Part shown: positions 27,870-37,039 of the stretch, piece after piece | Layout of the letters: the number at the start of each line of letters is the position of its first letter | How positions within the stretch are numbered: position 1 is the first letter of the stretch | Assembly (NCBI RefSeq): GCF_011742925.1 | Contig: NZ_WAEL01000002.1 | Location: 372,001 to 436,000 of the forward strand | Length of the DNA stretch: 64,000 nt | DNA from: Fibrivirga algicola | GTDB lineage: Bacteria > Bacteroidota > Bacteroidia > Cytophagales > Spirosomataceae | Reading direction: 5' to 3' | Program-made: the position numbers and the translations under genes | Notes under the pieces: model-generated | What the model saw: the letters and a program-made list of their open reading frames with translations, nothing else | The model's database searches: none | What the model was told of the DNA's origin: nothing

Positions 27870-30305
27870 CTAACGGGACAACGTACCCATGGAACAGCGC
27901 TGGATTCGGTCAAAAATTTGGGTGAGTGTTGTCGGTAAGTCCAGGTTAAGCACGGGTATGTAATCTGACGAGGGATATTTCTTCTGCAGTTGGTCGAACA
28001 AACCAATATACTGGCGCGTAAGCTCGGTGATCGTAACGGGATCCAGTTCCTGCTTTCGACGCAGGATATCTTCGGCGGGTGCATACAGGAACACGTTCAG
28101 CTCAGGCTTCAGCAAAAAGCGGTACAAACCAGCCGCTAGTCCGGAGGGCAACTCTACATTGCTGCGTCGACTATCGTTGATGAAATCGAAGTAATAGCGA
28201 TCGTACAATACAATGTAGCCTCGCCAGACGTACTTCATCTGTACATAAAACTGGCCTAACAGGTAGTCTAGAAAATAGTAGGCAAATCGCAGCAGCGACG
28301 ACGTCCTGTTCGTGTTGGTTCCCTGGCGGGGTAAACGACTCGCCGAGCGCTGCTCAGCCTCCTGACGGCCATACCGCCAGGCACTTAGAATTGGTAACAA
28401 CGAGGGACGATGCCGCAGCACAACGACCCGTTGCCGCAGTTTTTTCTCAATTGCGTGCTTTGTCTGCTCGATCACCGTCGATTTGCCCGCCCCATCGACC
28501 CCACTGAAGGTCACGATCATACCGCGCCGAAACCAAAATGAACGCAGTGTATCCCAGCCGTACGCTACCGTATTTTTCACACCGCGCCCGCCCCGGTTTT
28601 GCGGCATAGCCCGGATAGCCGCTACATCGGCAGCCGATAGAGAAGCGGCCTCAGGTAACGTAAACAGCGGCTGGTAGCGGGCAGGAACAGGCGCGTTGTT
28701 GAGGCCATAGAACAGCCGTACATACGCTTGGTTGCTTTCCAGGGTAGGTACGTTCAGCCCATGCGAGGCTAAGGAAGCCCGCTCCCAGACCGAATTAGCG
28801 GGCATAAACTCAAGTTGTTTCCGCTTAAAGGCCCAGATCAAATCCAGATGAAGCAGGGTGCCGTCTTTGCAGTAGATGTGCAACTGCTTCATGAATGTCC
28901 GGTCTTCTACCATCACCTGCCCTACCGCCGGATGCTGCCGAACGTACCCAGCCAATTGTTGAGCGACTGGCTGAGGCATGCACAAATCCAGATCCGACGA
29001 GTCGGGTAATTCGTCGAGGTAAGCTGGCAGAAATTTCAGAGCGGCATGCGGCTGTTTATGTAGCCAGAAAGCCAGATCGTGCAGCAACAACGTCCGATTC
29101 GACATCATAGTCTGGCTCAGCCAATACGTCAGCGCGTTGCTCCACGTTTCCAGCAGCCAGTTGACCTGCCGGTGCCAGCTCGGCTGTCGACTATATACTG
29201 ACAGGTAATAGGTTATCGTATGAATGAGGTAGAGCTGCTCGGCTACACGTAAATCGACCCGGCGCGTTTCGCGAAAGGACTCCCAATCGTGCTGCTGCAA
29301 CGTGGCATCTATTTCCCGACGAATGAGGTTAAATCCCTGATTGCCCAGCATGGTCATCGACTGGTAATGAAAATGGAACAGGTCGTACAGACCCGGCAAT
29401 TCGGTTCGGTACAACTCCCAGTCGATCACGCACAGCCGATTATCACGCATCAGGATATTCCAGGGTGTGAAATCGCCATGGGCAGCCGCAACGGCTACAG
29501 GCTTACGCTCGTCGAGGCGCCGAATCAACTCTTCCAGCTTATCGAGCAGGCTGACGGGAATACGCTTGTCACTGGTCACACGTAGCTTCACGAGTGAGTC
29601 GAGAGATTGAGTCCAGAAGCTGGTCGCCTGTAATGGTTTCGTATGCCAGTTGCGAGTCATCAGTTCCTGCACGGCAGGCTGAGGTAAATCGGCCAGCCGG
29701 TTTAAAGGGCGAACATCAGGGGTACTCATATCTTCCTGAATCAGCATGCCGCGCGAAAAAGCAATCAGGCGGGGGGAGTCCAGGTGTTGAAAAGGCATTT
29801 CCTGCGCTTCGCGGAGGGCCATCGCCTCGCGCCGTAGGTTATTGACAGCAGGGATTGATAGGGCAATTTTCAGGAAATTACCGTTGGCTGTAACCGTGTC
29901 GAGATACCAGATCACCAGTTTCCGGTTAGGGCCGGCGGTACCTGTAAACACAGCCCAGCTATTCGACCGGGTACGTTGCAGCAGTTGCTTAGTAGCCGCG
30001 CTGGTGGTGTAGAACGTCATCCGATCGTGCGCCACCAACTGACTGAGTCCACACCGAAACAGCATTCTGACCAGCCAGACAAAGGCTTTCGCCCGCAGAC
30101 TACCCTGGTGATAGAATCGCAGAAATTCCGGTCCATCGGCATCAACGGGCCAGAGCCAGCGAATGGTACCATCGGGGTTGCGGTAGAGGTAGCAAGGAAC
30201 AGGAGAGTCGAAAGTTGGTGTGCGATTAATCGCAATTGGTAGCCCGATCCGGTTTAACCCCGACTGTAACCGCCGCACGTCTGCTTCGTAAACGTTTTTG
30301 TTCAT
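27870..30305 (-). CDS. Three-part fusion: APH-like kinase, nucleotidyltransferase-like region, thymidylate-kinase-like P-loop domain
   Basis: 811 residues. Residues about 130-340 resemble aminoglycoside/choline-type phosphotransferases, with the catalytic loop AHGDFTPWN (His276-Gly-Asp) and the metal-binding Asp in CVIDWEL (about 295). Residues about 405-545 have a DSSDLDLC ... LLHLDLIWAF pattern, with two spaced Asp and a third downstream as in nucleotidyltransferases. Residues about 595-805 form a thymidylate-kinase-like P-loop domain (TFSGVDGAGKST, a DRYYFDF DR-motif, and an LDP-rich lid region). First gene of the middle exopolysaccharide unit, with candidate sigma-54 promoter and two upstream palindromes. 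The separate domains are reasonably clear, but the combined activity is unknown; phosphorylation of a sugar, lipid or polymer end is possible. Composition resembles its neighbours. Confidence 0.75.
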   Translation of the reverse strand: MNKNVYEADVRRLQSGLNRIGLPIAINRTPTFDSPVPCYLYRNPDGTIRWLWPVDADGPEFLRFYHQGSLRAKAFVWLVRMLFRCGLSQLVAHDRMTFYTTSAATKQLLQRTRSNSWAVFTGTAGPNRKLVIWYLDTVTANGNFLKIALSIPAVNNLRREAMALREAQEMPFQHLDSPRLIAFSRGMLIQEDMSTPDVRPLNRLADLPQPAVQELMTRNWHTKPLQATSFWTQSLDSLVKLRVTSDKRIPVSLLDKLEELIRRLDERKPVAVAAAHGDFTPWNILMRDNRLCVIDWELYRTELPGLYDLFHFHYQSMTMLGNQGFNLIRREIDATLQQHDWESFRETRRVDLRVAEQLYLIHTITYYLSVYSRQPSWHRQVNWLLETWSNALTYWLSQTMMSNRTLLLHDLAFWLHKQPHAALKFLPAYLDELPDSSDLDLCMPQPVAQQLAGYVRQHPAVGQVMVEDRTFMKQLHIYCKDGTLLHLDLIWAFKRKQLEFMPANSVWERASLASHGLNVPTLESNQAYVRLFYGLNNAPVPARYQPLFTLPEAASLSAADVAAIRAMPQNRGGRGVKNTVAYGWDTLRSFWFRRGMIVTFSGVDGAGKSTVIEQTKHAIEKKLRQRVVVLRHRPSLLPILSAWRYGRQEAEQRSASRLPRQGTNTNRTSSLLRFAYYFLDYLLGQFYVQMKYVWRGYIVLYDRYYFDFINDSRRSNVELPSGLAAGLYRFLLKPELNVFLYAPAEDILRRKQELDPVTITELTRQYIGLFDQLQKKYPSSDYIPVLNLDLPTTLTQIFDRIQRCSMGTLSR

Positions 30306-30334
30306 ACCAGCTCACTTTACCAGTACCATGCCAG

Positions 30335-30353
30335 CTGCAAAAAACAGCCCATA
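30335..30353 (-). promoter_or_regulatory. Candidate sigma-54 promoter of the middle exopolysaccharide unit
   Basis: The reverse strand reads TATGGGCTGTTTTTTGCAG: GG at 30350-30349, ten bases, GC at 30338-30337 within a perfect TTGCA -12 box. The predicted start near 30325 leaves a 20-nt leader before the ATG at 30305. Confidence 0.55.
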
Positions 30354-30386
30354 CGCTTCGGAAAGGCCGTTTTTCATCAATAACCG

Positions 30387-30421
30387 TTCCGACTTTAGGA
30401 AGATGATTCCAGATTATGGAA
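30387..30421. promoter_or_regulatory. Two tandem TTCC-N7-GGAA palindromes, candidate activator-binding sites
   Basis: Perfect copies at 30387-30401 and 30407-30421. Their centres are exactly 20 bp apart, on the same face of the helix, and 57 and 77 bp upstream of the -12 position. The same 20-bp tandem spacing occurs at 37574-37608. Confidence 0.65.
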
Positions 30422-30431
30422 ACCCACCGAA

Positions 30432-31739
30432 TCAGTACGGGCGCAAATCGGGACGTTGACGGTATAGAATCAGCTTCTCACGAGGTGTCAACAATGGGTT
30501 AATCGATAAGCTGATGTAGAAAATAAGCAGTTGATAAAACAGGATGCCATAATTGGTCTCGCCAAAAATGCCAAATTCGGTAAATGAGTTGATCATGATT
30601 GGAATCAGCACGCCTACGCAAATCAGGCTTTTCTCTTTCTCGGGCACCTGCAGAAATCCCCGAAACGTAAATACGAGCTGAAACAGGACAATGAAGAAGC
30701 CAACAAAGCCCAGATTCATTAACACCTGAATGAAGGTATTGTGGGTCATTTTGGCGGCATATGTGAACACGTGTTCACCCTGAAAATAATCGGTGGTGGC
30801 AATGCGCATGAACCCGAAACCAAAGAAAGGCGCACGCGGGAGGCCCTCGGTAAGTAGGGCAGTCCAGAATGGCAACCGCCCGGTCATGCTCATTACTTCA
30901 TCGAGGCCGCCGCCATGCTCTTTAATGAGCAGGGTCTGCACCGCCACCGGAACCACCATAGCAGCACCCGCATACATGGCGATTTTGAGTTTTGTGTTCG
31001 ACGACTGGCGAATATGAAAAAAAGCGATCAGCAAACAGCCAATCGTCGACGACCGGGAGCCCGTCAGCACAACGGCCCACATCAGCAACCCAACCTTAAT
31101 AAACGTCCAGACGAGCTGGTGCTTGCGATAAATATTGAAGATAAAGCACGACACCCCTACCGCGCACAGCATGCCCAGCTCATTAGGGTTCATGATAAAC
31201 CCGCCCAGCCGGGCTTCTTCGCCGCCGTGGGTGAGCCGGTAAAACGTGTCGGGGTCGATGTACATGCCTACCAGAAAGATGCTGATCATCATCATGACCG
31301 CATCGCCGATGACCTGATACATCTTTACGGCGCTACTGGTAAAAAAATAGTCGATCAGGATAAAACAGGCAATAAAGTAGTAACAGAACACAAGCCCTTC
31401 CATGTCCATAAACCATTGAAGACCAGAGTATCCCGGATCGGTAGACCACATGATGGAGCATAGCCCCAGGGCCAGGTAAACAACGTACAGAAACGGTGAC
31501 AGGCTCTGTTTCCAGGCAAATGAAGCTACCGCCCCCCGCTTTATAATGGCCCGATACAGGTACCAGATGGAGGTAGTCATGGCAATACGGCTGATCACTT
31601 TGATCACCCGCGTAATGGAGATGTTATTACTCCACGTAAAAAAACCACCCAGCTTGATGAACAGAATAATCGTCAGCAGGAGGCCCACGTTTTTCAGAAA
31701 CCGGGTATGGTCGCGGGGAGCCGTTAGTTGGCGTGCCAT
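30432..31739 (-). CDS. O-antigen polymerase/ligase family membrane protein (Wzy-like)
   Basis: About 435 residues from the start chosen here, with some 11-12 hydrophobic segments and a large periplasmic loop containing MTGRLPFWTALLTEGLPRAPFFGFGFMRI, the Wzy_C/O-antigen ligase signature region, preceded by TGSRSSTIGCLL. Wzy joins lipid-linked repeat units in the periplasm. The frame extends to an ATG at 31784, but that start would overlap the previous gene by 61 nt; Met at 31739 overlaps by only 16 nt and begins closer to the first membrane segment. Context next to a flippase and chain-length protein favours polymerase over ligase. Confidence 0.85.
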   Translation of the reverse strand: MARQLTAPRDHTRFLKNVGLLLTIILFIKLGGFFTWSNNISITRVIKVISRIAMTTSIWYLYRAIIKRGAVASFAWKQSLSPFLYVVYLALGLCSIMWSTDPGYSGLQWFMDMEGLVFCYYFIACFILIDYFFTSSAVKMYQVIGDAVMMMISIFLVGMYIDPDTFYRLTHGGEEARLGGFIMNPNELGMLCAVGVSCFIFNIYRKHQLVWTFIKVGLLMWAVVLTGSRSSTIGCLLIAFFHIRQSSNTKLKIAMYAGAAMVVPVAVQTLLIKEHGGGLDEVMSMTGRLPFWTALLTEGLPRAPFFGFGFMRIATTDYFQGEHVFTYAAKMTHNTFIQVLMNLGFVGFFIVLFQLVFTFRGFLQVPEKEKSLICVGVLIPIMINSFTEFGIFGETNYGILFYQLLIFYISLSINPLLTPREKLILYRQRPDLRPY

Positions 31740-32842
31740 ACCTGCTGATACAACTCGTTGAACTTCGTTAGCTGTGAAGGCCAATTAAACTGTTCGGCTA
31801 CCATCTGGCGGGCATTCTTCCCCAGTTGAGTCAGCTCGCCGGTTTGCCACTGTTGATAAAGGGCGGTTAAACCAGCGGCTACTTCGGACGCAATGCCCTG
31901 ATCAACAACGTACCCAGCCTTGAATAGCCGAATTACATCACCCATGTTGGTAGCTTCAGACACCAGACAGGGAAGTCCCAGTGAAGCCGCCTCCAACACC
32001 GACACGGGCAATCCCTCATAGCGCGACGAATGAACGAAGAGGCTACACAGGCCCAGCAACTGCAGTTTTTCGTCGCCAAAGCGGCTACCCCAGAATGTTA
32101 CCTGCCCGGCAATACCCAATTCCTGGGCCATTTCTTTCAGCTGCAGACGGTGCGGGCCGTCACCAATCAGCCATAGCCGGGCGGTAGGTACGTCTTTGTG
32201 AAACTCAGCAAAGCCAGTCAGCAACCAGTCGAGCCCTTTATGGTCAATATCAAGCCGACCGCAAAAACCAACCACAAAAGCCGTATCGATCGGATCGGCC
32301 GTTTGCTCATTTACCGAGAAACCATACGGAATCAATGCTGATTTCTGGTTGGGGTATAGGGTTTGCAACCCGGCAATCTCGCTCTTACCCAGTACGTGCA
32401 CCGCACTGGCACCCGTCAGCACCTTTTTCTCGAATAACTTAAAATACACTTGCTTAGCCAGCCTATTACGTTGCAGGGCGTGCCAGTTGTAATTGCCATG
32501 GGGCGTAACGAGGTACGGAATCCGGTGCTTTTTCAGGAAGTTGGCAGCCGCATAAAAACGGGGAACAAATCCACCATGAAATTGCACGACCACAGCACCT
32601 TTACGAGCCAGGATCGCCTGTTTCCAGTTATCGCCTACCCAAAACGGATTCCGGCTGGCCGTGAATAGCCGCGTTATGTAGGTACGTTCGGGGTAGTCGT
32701 GCAGTTCATTGGCCGAAAAGCCCCACACCTCAACGGCATACCCCGCCTGCTGCTGTTGGGTAGCCAACTCATTGACCACTTTGTTGACCCCGTTCATTCG
32801 GGCCGGATTGGCCTTGCCGAGAATAAGGTGGATGATTTCCAT
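31724..32842 (-). CDS. Glycosyltransferase family 4 (GT-B)
   Basis: 372 residues. N-terminal half begins IIHLILGKANPARMNGVNKVVNELA, the beta-strand and glycine loop typical of family 4; the donor half shows VGFCGRLDIDHKGLDWLL, LWLIGDGP and LFVHSSRYEGLPVSVLEAASLGLPCLVSE with the E-x7-E motif. The start at 32842 overlaps the flippase gene by 49 nt; a later Met (32797) would remove the first beta-strand, so I keep the earlier one. Part of the exopolysaccharide assembly operon; sugar specificity unknown. Confidence 0.86.
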   Translation of the reverse strand: MEIIHLILGKANPARMNGVNKVVNELATQQQQAGYAVEVWGFSANELHDYPERTYITRLFTASRNPFWVGDNWKQAILARKGAVVVQFHGGFVPRFYAAANFLKKHRIPYLVTPHGNYNWHALQRNRLAKQVYFKLFEKKVLTGASAVHVLGKSEIAGLQTLYPNQKSALIPYGFSVNEQTADPIDTAFVVGFCGRLDIDHKGLDWLLTGFAEFHKDVPTARLWLIGDGPHRLQLKEMAQELGIAGQVTFWGSRFGDEKLQLLGLCSLFVHSSRYEGLPVSVLEAASLGLPCLVSEATNMGDVIRLFKAGYVVDQGIASEVAAGLTALYQQWQTGELTQLGKNARQMVAEQFNWPSQLTKFNELYQQVWHAN

Positions 32843-34086
32843 ACGAATAAACCGTTACGATGTAAGACAAGAAGCCAGTAACTAATGAGGATAACCTGCG
32901 TAAAAAACAGCCCGGCCAGTACTCCCTTCAAGCCCCAGTTGGCAATGAGCCAGGAAGCCGATGTAAGGCTGAAAACCGTAGTGAGGGCATACCCCGCGAA
33001 ATAGTGTTTGTTAAGCAGACTTACCCGCAGCATAATTCGGATCGGGTAGCTGCACACAACCAGCAGATATACCGCCGACAGCCCGTACATAACGTAGGTA
33101 AAGGAGCGGTAATCGTGGCCACCAACCAGGGTCAGCAGCGGTTCGGCACCCAGCGTAAGTACCAGCAGTGCGGGCAGCAGTCCCAGTAAACTTTTGAGCA
33201 GCACCGAGCGCAGGTACGTCAGCAGATCGGCGGGTGAGTGGGCTACCTGAGCGGCGCGGGGTACTACGTAGTTTTCAACGGCCTGTAGCAGCACGTTTAG
33301 CAGCCCAAAGATGTACTGAGCCAGCCGAAGTGCGCCCAGTGCCGCCGCGCCCAGCCACCAGCCACCCACGACGATGAAGTAGTTGCCCGCCAGCCATTGA
33401 GTCAGGGCTGATAGCAGCATCCAGCCACCCTGTTGCCGGTGTTTCTGCCACACCAACTGACCATTCGCCATGCGAAACCGGCCCAGCTTCAGCCAGAGCA
33501 GCCCCAGCAGGATAGACGGAACAAACGTGGCTCCGATGATCCAGAGCGCCACCGATAGGGTTAGCGCATGCTGCATCCGAAAGACCAGCAAGAGAAACAA
33601 CTGACCAACATTGGTTACCGTGTCGATCAGCAGGGCGCGGCCAGATCGTTGCTGAACCAGCAGCGTTTTCCGGAGAAAATCCTGCAACAGGTACAGGCCT
33701 GTAAGCGCTACGGCCGCCCACGCCACAGCCTGATCGACGGGCAGCAGGTGAGCAGGCAACAGACGGTACAGCAGGCCGCTCAGGGCCAGCAACCCAACCA
33801 GCCAAAGCACCTGAAGGTAAAACAGACCATCGGTGTACTGCTTTTGCACCGGCTGCGGCAAGCCCGGCCAAATGACTTGATAAATACCGCTGCCCACCGC
33901 CTGCTGAACAGAGAGCAGAAAGAGCTGCGTTAGTACCACCGCCGAAAACTGCCCGTAGGCCGCCAGACCCAGCGCCTGAGCCAGCAGCAGGTTGGTGGCG
34001 AAAGCAGATCCGCTAACCACGACCTGGTCGGTCAGTACCAGCCCTTTTTCAGAGCTTATCAGTTGCTTGATCGATGCCAGGTTCAT
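32794..34086 (-). CDS. Polysaccharide flippase (Wzx / MATE-like exporter family)
   Basis: 430 residues with about 12 hydrophobic segments throughout and an N-terminal cytoplasmic stretch (SSEKGLVLTDQVVVSGSAFATNLLLAQALGLAAYGQFSAVVL) typical of the Polysacc_synt/Wzx family. Wzx moves lipid-linked repeat units from the cytoplasmic to the periplasmic leaflet. Its start overlaps the stop of the Wzc-like gene by 4 nt (ATGA), indicating coupled translation. With the Wzy-like, Wzc-like and Wza-like genes it completes a Wzx/Wzy-dependent pathway. Confidence 0.85.
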   Translation of the reverse strand: MNLASIKQLISSEKGLVLTDQVVVSGSAFATNLLLAQALGLAAYGQFSAVVLTQLFLLSVQQAVGSGIYQVIWPGLPQPVQKQYTDGLFYLQVLWLVGLLALSGLLYRLLPAHLLPVDQAVAWAAVALTGLYLLQDFLRKTLLVQQRSGRALLIDTVTNVGQLFLLLVFRMQHALTLSVALWIIGATFVPSILLGLLWLKLGRFRMANGQLVWQKHRQQGGWMLLSALTQWLAGNYFIVVGGWWLGAAALGALRLAQYIFGLLNVLLQAVENYVVPRAAQVAHSPADLLTYLRSVLLKSLLGLLPALLVLTLGAEPLLTLVGGHDYRSFTYVMYGLSAVYLLVVCSYPIRIMLRVSLLNKHYFAGYALTTVFSLTSASWLIANWGLKGVLAGLFFTQVILISYWLLVLHRNGLFVWKSSTLFSARPIRPE

Positions 34087-36278
34087 GCGTAGATCTCTTT
34101 GCGTTTACCAATCGAGTTGCGTTGCTTGCCAATTCGGCGAATGGCCTGAATCAGTTCGCTCAGGAGCGAAGGCGTATAACCAGCCCGGTTCAGCACAAAT
34201 TGCATAGTAGGCAGGTTCAGATTTTTGGCTAGCAGGTCGGCTTCCAACACGCGGCTTTGTTTGGTGCGCCGGCTATCAAGTACCAGCAGGTTCAGCGTAG
34301 CCGATGCCATCAGCATAACGGCCGCCGCCTCAACCGTAAGGGGGGCATTTTTGATCACCACCACATCAAACTGGCTGCGCCATTCGTTGAGCATCGGCTG
34401 CCAGTTGATCGGGCGCTGCCAGTGCGGGTCGACCGCGGGTACGTTCACGTAGCTTAGTGCATCCGATTCGGCAAAACCGGTCAGCGAACCATCGGCATCA
34501 ACTACCAGCACCGTTTTGCCAAGGTTAACAAAGGCCGCCGCCAGTCCCCGCGCCAGGGTTCGTTTACCTTCATTTTTGTCGAACGAAGTGATGGCAATGA
34601 CCGAGCCGGGTACCAGCCATTGTTTCAACTCCATGTGCAGCGCCCACTGCTGAAAAAAGCCACCTGATTTCGCTGCGGTGCCCAGGTATGGTACAGCGCC
34701 TGCTACCTCTGTTTCAGATGTTTTCTGAATGGCTTCTTCACTGCTGACCCGCGCTTTCAGGAAGTGAACGCCGTAAATCAGCACGATACTGATGAGCAGA
34801 CTCAGAAATCCAGCCAACACCTTAATCAGCGTCGGATTGGGCGAAATAGGCGTACGGGCCACCTTTCCCTCGGTAATAACCCGGTGAAACGAGATGGTAG
34901 CAGCCCGTGCAATGTCCGCTTCGGTACGTTTTTGGTGCAGAAAGCGGTATATCTGTTCGTCGAGGCTGAAGTTCCGCTCCAGCACCGTCATGTTTTTTTC
35001 TTTGGTCGGTAGCCCGATAAATTTCGTTTCAGCCTCCTGAATGGTTCGGTCGAGGTCGCGGTACTTGATCTTCAGGTTGGTCAGCGTATTGTTAATACTC
35101 TCCTTCATGTAATCGGCCAGATCGCTCATCTGCGTATCCACCAGCCTGACCTTCTCGTGTTCGGGCATGTAACGCGTCAGCAGTTCGCGGCGGTCGCCCT
35201 GGAGCTGTTTCATTTTCTTGACAATCTCCGTCGACAGCAGGTCATTGAAGGCTTCGAAGTTGGGGGCCGACTTCAGGAAATCTGGGTTCTGGCGAACGTA
35301 CCTGTTCAGGCTGTCGATGGCGAGTACATTCATGTGTACGCTCGACAGTTGTTTTTTCAGATCGGCAATCTGGCGGAGGTCTGTTTCGGTTTCCTGCCGA
35401 ATGTTGATGATGTTTTTTGCGTCACGATAGCCTTCAATGGCCTGCTCGCTGGCGGTTAGCCGACTCTTGTAATCCCTCAGTTGCCGGTTCAGGAAGTCAA
35501 CGGTTGTGTCGGCTGTCCGGAACCGATCCAGCACGCCGTCGGTGATATAAGCCGCAGCTACTCCGTTAACTACGTCAGCGGCTTTCTGAGGAACAGGGCT
35601 CCGGTAAGTGATGCGCAGCACCGGAATATCTTTATCGACGGCCATCACGTCCAGATCGCCAGCCACCGATTCCACCACTGCTTCCGGCGTTCGTACAATG
35701 AACTCATATTTATCATTCAGAGCCAGCCGATGCCGCTCTTGCAGTAGCACTTCGTTGCGGTTAATCAGCAGCGACCCGCCGTCGAAATCTACAGCCCGGT
35801 TCAATATCCCCTCCATTTTTTTTCCGCCGGGCAGCGTAATGGTCAGCAATGAATCGCTGCGGATGGCCAGTAAAAATGGTTGGCTGTACCATTTCGGATC
35901 AGTAAACGTGGCGGATATGTGCACCGGTGACTGACCATATAAATCTGCTTTGCGCAGCTTGCCAACCCGGTAAATAGTTACACCCAGGTCGAGTGGCGAC
36001 AGCGCCCTGGTTAACAATACGTTGGATTTTATCAACTCAACCTCGGCCAGAATCTTGTTTGTGTTGGCAAACACATCGAAGTCTTTATAGAGGTTGGCGC
36101 TGGGGGCTCCTTCGTTGGAATCGGCCAGTTTAATCTTGGCCATACTGTCATACATCGGTGTGGCGTAACGCAAATATCGACCCGCCATAAATAACGCGAT
36201 GGTCATGACAACCGCTGTCAATGGCAAGCCACGAACAAATGGCCCCAATATTCCCAGCGTTTTCGATAACTCAGACAT
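34083..36278 (-). CDS. Wzc/GumC-like polysaccharide co-polymerase with degenerate ATPase domain
   Basis: 731 residues. Transmembrane segment near the N-terminus (about 18-38), Wzz-type chain-length region, a large periplasmic coiled-coil part (about 255-440), a second transmembrane segment (about 478-500) and a C-terminal cytoplasmic domain resembling bacterial tyrosine kinases. The Walker A equivalent reads TSFDKNEGKRTLA, with Arg where Ser or Thr is expected, while the Walker A' VLVVDADG is kept. There is no C-terminal tyrosine cluster (the end is GKRKEIYA). It may regulate chain length without autokinase activity. Co-translated with the flippase gene and 8 nt downstream of the Wza-like gene. 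Confidence 0.88.
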   Translation of the reverse strand: MSELSKTLGILGPFVRGLPLTAVVMTIALFMAGRYLRYATPMYDSMAKIKLADSNEGAPSANLYKDFDVFANTNKILAEVELIKSNVLLTRALSPLDLGVTIYRVGKLRKADLYGQSPVHISATFTDPKWYSQPFLLAIRSDSLLTITLPGGKKMEGILNRAVDFDGGSLLINRNEVLLQERHRLALNDKYEFIVRTPEAVVESVAGDLDVMAVDKDIPVLRITYRSPVPQKAADVVNGVAAAYITDGVLDRFRTADTTVDFLNRQLRDYKSRLTASEQAIEGYRDAKNIINIRQETETDLRQIADLKKQLSSVHMNVLAIDSLNRYVRQNPDFLKSAPNFEAFNDLLSTEIVKKMKQLQGDRRELLTRYMPEHEKVRLVDTQMSDLADYMKESINNTLTNLKIKYRDLDRTIQEAETKFIGLPTKEKNMTVLERNFSLDEQIYRFLHQKRTEADIARAATISFHRVITEGKVARTPISPNPTLIKVLAGFLSLLISIVLIYGVHFLKARVSSEEAIQKTSETEVAGAVPYLGTAAKSGGFFQQWALHMELKQWLVPGSVIAITSFDKNEGKRTLARGLAAAFVNLGKTVLVVDADGSLTGFAESDALSYVNVPAVDPHWQRPINWQPMLNEWRSQFDVVVIKNAPLTVEAAAVMLMASATLNLLVLDSRRTKQSRVLEADLLAKNLNLPTMQFVLNRAGYTPSLLSELIQAIRRIGKQRNSIGKRKEIYA

Positions 36279-36286
36279 GCCCGTAA

Positions 36287-37039
36287 TCAGATAAAAAACT
36301 TAAAAAGAACCAGCAGCGTGGTGATGGCGCTGGCAACGGGAAGTACACTCGGTCCGGCCCGCTTATCCCAGAGTTTACTTTTTTTGGCAGGCACATAAAT
36401 CACGTCGCCGGGCTGAATCTGAATGTTCCGGGCCGCAAACTGATCCATCCGCGTCAGGTCGATGCTGATCGTGTGCGGCTGGTCATTGATCGTCCGAATC
36501 ACCTGCACCGCCTGCCGGTCGGCATAGAGGTCAAAATCGCCGGCCCGTCCCAGTAACTCGATGAGCGAATTGGCCTCTTTTTCGAGCAGAAACTTGCCCG
36601 GATTCCTTAGTTCGCCCAGCACCGTTACTTCCTTGTTCAGGACTTTTACGTCGATGATCGGATCGACAATCCACTTTCTGAATTCGGTCAGTAACCGCTC
36701 ACGGGCCTGCAACTGGGTCAGGCCACTCAGCTTGACCTTACCAATTTTCGGGATAGGTACGTCCCCGTTCGGGTCAACCATCACCCATTTCCCGTATACT
36801 TCGTTGGCACTGTAAATGCTGTACAGCGACCCGACACTCAGATCGTCGTGGTTCCAGACACTGATGCTGATTTTGTCGTCTTTCCGAATGATGTATTGCG
36901 TAGCGGCCTGCCCTACGAAGACAGAGTCTATGCTGGTTGCCGGCGCTGTCTGGAACAGGTTTTGCGAGGCGCAACCCGTGAGCCAGAGTGAGCCAGCAAC
37001 CAGCAACAGAGCCGCTATACTGGTCAATGACCCTCTCAT
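36287..37039 (-). CDS. Polysaccharide export outer-membrane lipoprotein (Wza-like)
   Basis: 250 residues. A lipoprotein signal peptide ends in LTGC (Cys23), followed by a Poly_export domain (about 45-130; YIIRKDDKISISVWNHDDLSVG), a SLBB-type domain (about 135-210; VTVLGELRNPGKFLLE) and a short C-terminal hydrophobic helix (SVLPVASAITTLLVLFKFFI) that could insert in the outer membrane. It forms the secretion channel partnering the Wzc-like protein. Shorter than E. coli Wza (379 residues), as common for Bacteroidota versions. Overlaps the receiver gene upstream by 4 nt. Confidence 0.9.
   Translation of the reverse strand: MRGSLTSIAALLLVAGSLWLTGCASQNLFQTAPATSIDSVFVGQAATQYIIRKDDKISISVWNHDDLSVGSLYSIYSANEVYGKWVMVDPNGDVPIPKIGKVKLSGLTQLQARERLLTEFRKWIVDPIIDVKVLNKEVTVLGELRNPGKFLLEKEANSLIELLGRAGDFDLYADRQAVQVIRTINDQPHTISIDLTRMDQFAARNIQIQPGDVIYVPAKKSKLWDKRAGPSVLPVASAITTLLVLFKFFI

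Noticed and set aside
30316-30334. A -24 box TGGCATG upstream of the fusion kinase gene as its sigma-54 promoter
   Set aside because: Its start site would fall about 2 nt before the ATG, and its -12 box is poor; the match at 30335-30353 has a perfect -12 box and gives a normal leader.
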